The translations under genes were made by a program, and so were the position numbers. From Histoplasma ohiense (lineage: Eukaryota > Ascomycota > Eurotiomycetes > Onygenales > Ajellomycetaceae): a stretch of DNA of 64,000 nt. Location: contig JAEVHH010000001.1 in NCBI GenBank assembly GCA_017607445.1, forward strand, positions 7,378,001 to 7,442,000, in the 5' to 3' direction. Below, piece after piece: positions 56,884-64,000 of this stretch (positions are counted from its first letter, which is position 1; the number at the start of each line of letters is the position of its first letter). The notes under the pieces are model-generated. The model was not told the DNA's origin and did not search any database. It was given only the letters and a program-made list of their open reading frames with translations.

Positions 56884-59139
56884 CTATCTTCTTCCACCAT
56901 ATTCCGCTATAATTTTCTCTGCAGCTGTCTGTGCCACCAGATAGGCTGTGGGTTGACTATGGTTGCTGTTTATTAAGGTTATTGTTAGGAGTTGCTTTTT
57001 ATCATGAATAGGAATGAGGAATGAGGAATGAGGAATGAGGAATGGGAAACAATGGCATATATGTCTATAGCCCTACTCACTTCGGTGTGATTGGACAAAC
57101 ACTCAAATCCACGACTCGCAACTTCTCAACGCCATAGACGCGGAAGCTCGGATCCGTACACGCCATTGGGTCGTCTGCTTTGCCCATTTTTAGGGTTCCG
57201 TTGGCATGGAAGACCGGAAGTAGGTTCTCATCGATGAATTCCTATGCACCCAAAAATGAAGTCCTAGATTAGATGGGGACAACCACTCGTATAGAAAGAT
57301 TAGAGACGTCAGAGAACGGGCGGGATGATACCCGGAGTTACCGTACATGGATATCTTCATCCGACTGGCTTTTCGGGGCCAGGACGTATCCCTTAAATTC
57401 CTTCTCAATTGCGCCGGACTGATAAAATTTCATAGCTTCCCTTATTGCCAAGGTCAACATCTTTCGATCAAACGGGTGTGACATGTACTTGGGGTCAATG
57501 ACTGGCGGATCATTCACGTTTGCCGATTTCAGTGTGATTTCGCCCCTCGATTGCATATTCATAAGGCAGACGACGGTAGAGAGGTATGATGTTCCCTCAG
57601 GAACAACGTATGTCGGGGGAAAATGGGGCCCTGCGAGAAAGAGCTCATAATGAGGAACGGAATCCTTGGTTAGATATTGCTTTGAGAGAGTGTCTAGGTT
57701 TTGATATTCGCTTGCTGTAAGGATGGAATTTTCCTTGAGCCATCCGGTAATGACGCAAGACCGGTGCAGGTTCATCTCCCCGGTTCCGTCCCGTTTCCAC
57801 TGTTCTCGTGCAGCTTCGAGGGCGGCAGGATTTGAATCAAATTGAGTCCGATCACTGAGGCCCACACCTGGCGCGAATGACGCTCCTATAACAACTAAGG
57901 GGTGATCGGATAGTCCCTTGCCTACCCCAGGAAGATCATGGATAGTTTGAATATTATGCTGGGAGAGCTCCTGAGTGGGTCCAATACCAGATAGCAGCAA
58001 AATCTTCGCGGAATCGAATACACCGGCAGACAGTATTACTTCTTTATTCGCGGTGACTGTTGTCGCATATGAGTTATGGCTCAAAAAAAAAAAAAAAAAA
58101 AATAGCAGGAGTGGAACGGTGGGGGTTGACACACAATTCCTCCCATCCACTGCTTGGATGCCAACTGCTACTTTGTTTTCAAAGACAACCTTTGCAACTT
58201 TTATGTCGGTTATCATCTTCAAATTCGCAGGCCGATAGTTCGTGTATATAGACTCGCTGGTCCAGCGATAGCCTTTAAATGTTGTAGTAGGTGGTATGGA
58301 CAACCCAATAGGGTTTCCAGAGTTAGTATCCATATTTAACGGCAGCTAGAGTGAGGGCAATTAGAAATACATCATCCCTGAGTTGTAAGACATTAAGACC
58401 TCACCCCGTATCTTGTCCCTGCATCCAAAAGCTCCGTTATACCATTTTCCCATTGAGCAGGTAAGCTCACATGCACCGGTCTGAAGCTATTAGATTCGCA
58501 TCCAAGACAGAGAGGCTGGTAATATATTCCATACGCACCCTTTATATCCATGGTTCTCCGGTAAGGGATTGGAGTATTTCTTCATGTCCTCGGACAGCTC
58601 TGCGTGAAAAGTCTCTATCTATTTTTTTTTTTTTTAAAAAAAAAAGGACATGAAGTTAGCATTGGCATTGATATCGTAGAGTAACAACTGCCTACCTCCT
58701 TGAACCTCCTGAGAGTATGTTCCCATTTCCACGAGTCATCACCAACAAGTTCAGCCCAGTGGTTATAATCCTCCGCAGAGCCCCGAGTGTACGTCAAGAA
58801 GTTGACGTTGGTGCAGCCTCCTGGGCCCTTGCCGCGGAGATAAGGGAGTACCTGGCCCTTGAGGGAAGTTTGGGGCGTTGTAATATACCCGAGATCTAAG
58901 TCGGGCCGTTGCCAGGCATGGTATCTATCATACTGGCAAAGATGCGAGTTGTCAGGAAACGCACTGCCAGATTCCAGAACCACCACCGAGCTTTCTGGCA
59001 ACGCCGTTGCTAGTCGCGTCGCAAAGAGCAGGCCAGAGTTGCCCCCTACTAAATATTAGAGCCACGATCTGTAAACCACACTGATGACGATGGGAGGAAG
59101 CATACCCCCAACGATAATAAAATCGTAGGTGTCAGTCAT
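56884..59139 (-). CDS. GMC-family FAD oxidoreductase
   Basis: Eight exons join in phase to 576 residues: 59139-59106, 59045-58696, 58618-58539, 58480-58405, 58345-58131, 58079-57347, 57241-57081 and 56965-56884. The start MTDTYDFIIVGGGNSGLLFA is the FAD Rossmann motif split by intron 1. GMC signature 1 is GKGPGGCTNVNFLTYTRG and signature 2 is SAGVFDSAKILLLSGIGP. The active-site His is in PVFHANGTLKMG and the second His/Asn in CPITPNNHSQPTAYLV. No signal peptide, so intracellular alcohol, choline-like or aryl-alcohol substrates are possible; not specified. The donor of intron 5 (58130) is one of three GT choices and was picked by phase. The intact frame contrasts with its pseudogene neighbours. 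Confidence 0.88.
57008..57044 (+). repeat. (AGGAATG)n minisatellite inside an intron
   Basis: Five tandem 7-bp units of GGAATGA in the last intron of the GMC oxidoreductase gene. Confidence 0.9.
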
Positions 59140-60745
59140 GATGTCGCTATTTTCCTCTCTCCAAGGTCTATATAGAATCATCACCAAAGGGAAAAAGCGT
59201 CAACTAGACATGGAGGGGTGACCGCCATCTTATAGTTAGAGGAAAGGATAATTACCTCATTCATAGCTTGAATAACTAACTATAAGAAAGGATAAAATAA
59301 TCAAGGCCCATTAGTTTTGATTAATACGGCCGTAATCCGTACCGTACCCGTGGAATCTTATGAAACCTATGAGAGAGATTTCGCCCATTTTGATCTAAAG
59401 CTCATCGAGGGTCTGGGGCAAGAAGATGAGCATAGCCTTGGTGGATACTGTTTGTAATCATATTAGTTCATCGTCATGCAGCTCATCCCCGCAGCGCTTG
59501 AGACCGAGCTTCAACGTTTCGCTCCCCAATTGCTGTTGTTTGCTTTGGCTGATATAGTCGTGGGGAAATGTCATTCATTAGTTGGATAAACCCGGAGATA
59601 GGTCACGGGTGAAGGTCTGGCTAGAAAAGAGAGGGTATGCATGAAGTTGTCGTTCACAATGCTGTTTGACAGAGAGGATCACTGCGTAGGCAGTAAAGTG
59701 TCAAGATCAACCCTTATAATTTCCACAGATCGCCATTAGTTTGAAGGTAAAATTAACATGGTTCAGAGCATTTATCATGGGTCGGTAAGCAGTAAGTAGA
59801 GGGTCCCAGGATGTCCAGAGAACTAGTTGAGAGGAGGGGGTTGGGATGCCCGAACATATTCGGTTTTGGATCATGGCTCTCCAGGGTTCAAAAGCAGAGC
59901 ATAGCTGCGGGTAACCGACTCCATAGGCAAGCTACCTCCTGCTGCGTTGAAGTGTAACCCGAGCTACTGTGTACTCCGTACTAGTAGATAAACAACAAAA
60001 AAAGCAGATTGGAATCCATGCTCATATTGATAATCACGGTTTCAGCTGAGATGGGCTAAATCTGATAAACTGGGACCCCGTTTAAGGCTGAAATCAACTG
60101 CTGCCCTGAACTAGTGAGAGATAGAATTCTCAATGAGAATCCCCAGTTTTGGCCTGGCGTTGCTTCAGAATGTTATTCTCCTGAAACTCGTTGAACCAGC
60201 TGTCTGCTTAGCTTTGTGACCCTTCTTCACTTTGACGGTTTTGTTGATATATGCAACAATCGCGTAAGAGTGCTGCCCAAGGCCCTGTCAGATGCCTTGG
60301 GAATGTCGCTAAGTGTACTCCGTACGCCCGTAACCCTAAACGACAGTCCGTGGATCATCGTATCGCAATATGCTAGCTACTGTTGTGGTTACGCTGTAGG
60401 CCAAGAATGAAAATTGGACCATGACATCGGGTTTAGCATAAACCTCGAAATGACTCTCACATAGAGTACTCTGTAATAAAAAATCTCATAGTGACTCTGA
60501 GAAAAAACAGTTTTCCAGGAGATTAATATCATTTCATACAATGTATCAATCTATTTGAATCTAAAATGAAATGGAATTTTCAGCATTCATGTCGTAACGC
60601 GATTTGCAAGACGGTGATTTAACTAAGTCTGAAATCATGTGATTGGGTCCATATCCTAACCTTGGAAGGTTTCCTGGAAAACCATCCAGAAGTCAGATTC
60701 GCCTAAACTGTTCATCCAGACTCACGACCTTCGACAGGACTCTAC
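59140..60745. other. Intergenic, no gene seen
   Basis: AT-rich region upstream of the GMC gene. Contains TACTCCGTA at 59972-59980 and 60316-60324. No frame with recognisable content. Confidence 0.55.
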
Positions 60746-62102
60746 ATGATGAGCCAACATCGCCGCCACAAACTTTCCCTAGAGGGTTTTATCTTCCCTC
60801 TAATGCCCGCACCCCTAACGCCAGAGGAGAGCAGGGAGGCGCGAACCCTGTTCAACACCATGATCAACTACATGCCTGACCGAACAGTTAAAAATCTCTA
60901 CAAACCAGCGGCTCTTATAAGTTCAACATTTGAACATGTTAAATCCGCTGATGAGTTCCTTGATTACTTCTTTACGTACGTTTTATGGTAGTATAACTGC
61001 GGAAGAAGAACATGGAACTGGTTCTGTTCATCAAGCATTCACCTACTTCCGCGATTTCTCGCTGTGGAATTCAAAGCGAAAAGGAGAAGCTGTGGTTGCC
61101 ATGGATAAATTTGCTGAATACATGATTGACAATTTTTTCATGCTGCGTCAGTTAGCTTTTGTTTCCGTTCTCCTTTCTATTCTCCTGTCTTCTTGGAAGT
61201 TGTGGCGTGTAGTACCCTATGAACTCTTAGCGTTAACTTCTGCCATGTAGTTCGAGCCTCCTCCGTCAAAACGCCGCAGCCCACACCTGCATCATTGTTT
61301 TCAAAACAATCTACACCCATTGGTACGAGAAACCGTGTGTCGAAGTTACGACAAGAATGCCTTTTCCGCGACCATCATCGCTGTGTAGTTTCGCGTAAGT
61401 TTGATAGAGCAGAAGTCAAGAAACGGCTTGACACAAATGAGGATAGCACAGATGATGATGGAAAACCTTTGAAGGGTCTAAATAACGATGAATTTGAATA
61501 CCTAGAAGTGGCTCACATAATCCCTCATTCTCTCACATCCATCTCTCCAGAAAACTCACAATTAGTACGTCCATCCCCTGGCAACAGAAAACTGTTACTC
61601 TTCTCTAATATTGTTCATTAGAGTGAGTCGAAGCAGGCAGCACATCACATTCTAAAAATATTTGATCCGGATGTGATCTATCTTATCGAAGGACAAAAAT
61701 ATTGATAGCCCAAAAAATGCGTTGACACTAACGCAAAAGTACCGTCGACTTTTCGGAGAATTTGAGATATATTTCGAGCCCACTGAGAATAAGCATGAAT
61801 ACAAACTTAACACAACGGAAGAGAGGCCCTTCTTGCGCGAACCCTTATTCCCAGTCGTTCGCCAGCTTTATCTCAGTCCTGAACATACTATTGATCCACC
61901 CTCACCTCATCTCCTTGCAGTCCATAGTACTGTTGCACGCATTCTGAAACTAAGCGGTGCGGGTGAATACATAGAAAACATACTTCGAGAAATGGAGGAT
62001 CCTTGCGTGGAGGCAGATGGATCAACAAATTTAGAACGCCTCCTAAACTGGGGCCTACAGGGTTGGCTAAGCCTCATCCGTTCGGGGATAGTTGCACATT
62101 GA
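60746..62102 (+). pseudogene. Fungal HNH_2 endonuclease-domain protein, frameshifted
   Basis: Protein-like sequence starts at MMSQHRRHKLSLEGFIFPLM and runs through TLFNTMINYMPDRTVKNLY. A frameshift near 60978 (FLDYFFTY to FYGSITAEEEHGTGSVHQA) breaks it. After introns 61147-61250 and 61565-61621 the HNH_2 domain follows: RDHHRCVVSRKFDRAEVKKR, YLEVAHIIPHSLTS and KIFDPDVIYLIEG. A second frameshift near 61698 leads into NIDSPKNALTLTQKY and LFGEFEIYFEPTENKHEY, then DPPSPHLLAVHSTVARIL and GAGEYIENILREMED to the stop. In the usual L-H-x-x-F site the His reads Arg (YRRLF). Intact relatives form large lineage-specific families in Eurotiomycetes; function unknown. Confidence 0.82.
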
Positions 62103-64000
62103 TATTTTGTCCCGATCTTTCTTCCTGCTTGCCAGAGTTGAACGTGCCATGCAGTCTCTTTCAATTGTTTCGACTCTCGCGGATATTCCCTTAAATATTA
62201 CTTTGAATATGTTTTAAAGGACTTCGTTATCCTCGCTCTTGACTTTCTGTGGCCATTTGCGATGGCGAGGTCTTGGGTTGCCACCCCAATACTCATCTTT
62301 CTCTTCATGTGTTTCTCTGCATACGACCTTCGCTGCTCTTTTAGCTTGACATATGCAACATTCTCACTCTTTTAAATGACTTCTTCAATCATGAGGTCAC
62401 CTTATTTGCTGAGAATTTGCTGCATTTGAGTGCAAACCAAATTTTCTCTGTAGATATTTCATCAATATGGCGGAAGAAGCAACATATCATGAAACGCAAC
62501 CTGTCACTCATGGCATCCCAATGCGATGAAACCGCTGCTTACAGAATCGAAATAGTATGTCAGCCAACTTAATAGTAAGTATGTTCCTTCGTACGCAGCC
62601 TGCGTGAGCAGCAAAATTCCTCCTCATATGCAAAGCAAGCAATATATGCATCCAAGCCAACATGGACGACCAGCTCGAATTCAACAGGCAACGAGCGAGC
62701 GGTGAAGCATCTATTATAAGCTGACAGTGGAACGCAGGGTTTCATCTTAAGAGCTTTTAGACGGCCCACCGGGCCGGCCCGGTGATTGTGGTTGCATAAT
62801 GATAGCAAGAGCTCAAGCTAGGCTTCAACATCATACCCATCTCTGGGGATGGTGACATCCCTTCCTGAGTGGAAATGGAATGTCAGTTCAATTATTAGAA
62901 CCATTACATGCTGAGTGAGGGAATCTATTCCATTGAAAAAAAAACAATCCATGCGAGCACATGCTAGAATAACTATTGCCTCAATCAATGGTCTGCTATT
63001 GGTGCACTAGGGGAAACGCCTGGGGCAGGTCTACCTTTGGAGAGCGACAAATGCTGTTCTGAATGCCTTTGAGAATCTACCCTTCCTACTGCGAGGGATT
63101 GAAAGATGAGACAAGGCAGGAGGATATCTTTGAAGCTTACATCAATTCCCCAGAACAAAGGCCGTCTTCCATTGAAATAGTATGGGCTAGCCGCCAGTCA
63201 TTTCGGCGAAGGAGGTGGGAAGAGCGATGTGAGAGAATGTGATCACTTTGATCAAGAAACTGGGGTTGGATTATACAATAGTTGAACGATTAGCACAATG
63301 AACCAGGAGGCAGTCCAGAAAATACAGAGCAGTGGCCTGTATATCGGTCACAAATTGAATCTAATACTGCTTAGCGCCAAATGGAGGTCTTCTCGACAAC
63401 CTCCCCATCAAATTTATTTATCTTCTCATTCATCACTTCGCAATGATAGAGCTTTCATTTTCACACGTAATTCAAGAGAAAGCGGCCGAGCTACATCAGA
63501 GAGATTTTCTCAAAGCGGTGAGTTGCACTCCCCATATTCTGGGAGTTATCAGACAGCTTATGCTATTAGGTCATTGAACTGCTCGTAGCGAATCAAAAGG
63601 AACCGCCTTTGAAGCTATTGTTCCATTAAAGAAGACCTTTGGGAAATCAAGTAAGGGAAATTGGGGCTCTGGTACTGGGGAACATTCAAAAAGATGCATT
63701 GAAATCCAACAAGAAGGAGTAAAAACTAAGGACATGAGGACGTTGAACCCCCTGAGCGGATCTCATTGGCAGTTTCTGTCCGAAATAAATGGATATTGAA
63801 TCACACTCTTGACTCGCTTGTGATGTCAAATTCGAGATGAGGGCCTCGTTAGTCTCGGAAACAAAAAGAAACATTTTTGAAGGTGCGTTGGGTTGGCAAT
63901 TCTCTCCGCCATTGCTCTCTGCTTCCGGCTATCACGTTCCGCTCTCTCCCACTTCCGTCTTTTTCAAAAACATGAATGGGGATATACTTCATGCTCCCAT
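62103..64000. other. AT-rich region with possible gene remnants
   Basis: No intact gene. A plus-strand stretch at about 63385-63510 encodes LLDNLPIKFIYLLIHHFAMI and continues to HQRDFLKA before a GTGAGT donor, which reads like an F-box beginning, but no ATG or downstream exon is clear. A perfect 18-bp palindrome CACCGGGCCGGCCCGGTG lies at 62767-62784. The window edge prevents any further reading. Confidence 0.35.

Noticed and set aside
63385..63510. Possible F-box exon
   Set aside because: Pattern DNLPIKFIYLLIHH is suggestive but lacks a start codon, a second exon and the downstream repeats; noted in the region entry only.

Overview
The window is nuclear DNA of a filamentous ascomycete. Genes are split by short introns with GTRNGY-type donors, YAG acceptors and, in places, perfect TACTAAC/GCTAAC branch sites. 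The content (a SidA-independent MirB/Sit1-type siderophore permease, NoxR, MGM101, BPL1, an EF-hand MscS channel, a fungal HNH_2 nuclease relic) points to Eurotiomycetes, most likely Onygenales. That placement is inference. There is no operon structure. Exon joins below were worked out by hand from splice sites and reading phase.

Layout. 1-6.2 kb: a secreted TupA-like periplasmic-binding-fold protein (-), a Tc1/mariner-type non-autonomous element with TA target duplication and an internal telomere-like palindrome, a degenerate unrecognised gene, and a coiled-coil protein (-). 7.2-8.5 kb: a TB2/DP1/HVA22 (REEP/Yop1-like) ER-shaping protein (-). 10.5-13.3 kb: a 12-exon siderophore-iron permease (-), whose 3 kb upstream region has three GATA-type iron-repressor sites. 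16.2-17.3 kb: TANGO2/NRDE protein (+). 18.1-22.5 kb: a mitochondrial-flavoured block, BPL1 (-) and the tiny CX9C protein COA4 (+) on a shared 148-bp promoter, then MGM101 (+). 23.9-27.1 kb: MscS-type channel (-). 29.1-29.9 kb: a Tc1 transposase relic. 31-33.2 kb: PA-TM-RING E3 ligase (+). 34.5-36.3 kb: aspartate aminotransferase (+). 37.1-38.8 kb: acyltransferase-3 membrane enzyme (-). 40.6-42.0 kb: UFE1/syntaxin-18 (-). 42.9-45.0 kb: noxR (-). 46.9-47.9 kb: CCS1 (-), sharing a 320-bp promoter with a CDK11-type kinase (+, 48.2-49.9 kb). 50.3 kb: tRNA-Lys(UUU). 51.7-52.4 kb: RING-H2 protein (-).

From about 53.8 kb to the right edge the character changes: a multi-frameshift pseudogene, a truncated FHA-kinase pseudogene, one apparently intact eight-exon GMC oxidoreductase, a frameshifted HNH nuclease pseudogene and long AT-rich stretches. 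This is a gene-graveyard compartment next to a conserved housekeeping block.

Functional links visible: noxR (superoxide production) and CCS1 (copper loading of the superoxide-scavenging SOD1) are neighbours; BPL1, COA4 and MGM101 serve mitochondrial carboxylases, cytochrome oxidase and mtDNA. No CRISPR, rRNA or bacterial-type features were seen. I did not find a clear new multi-gene system. The most unusual items are the two transposon relics, the siderophore-regulatory motif set, the recurring TACGGAGTA 9-mer and the pseudogene block.
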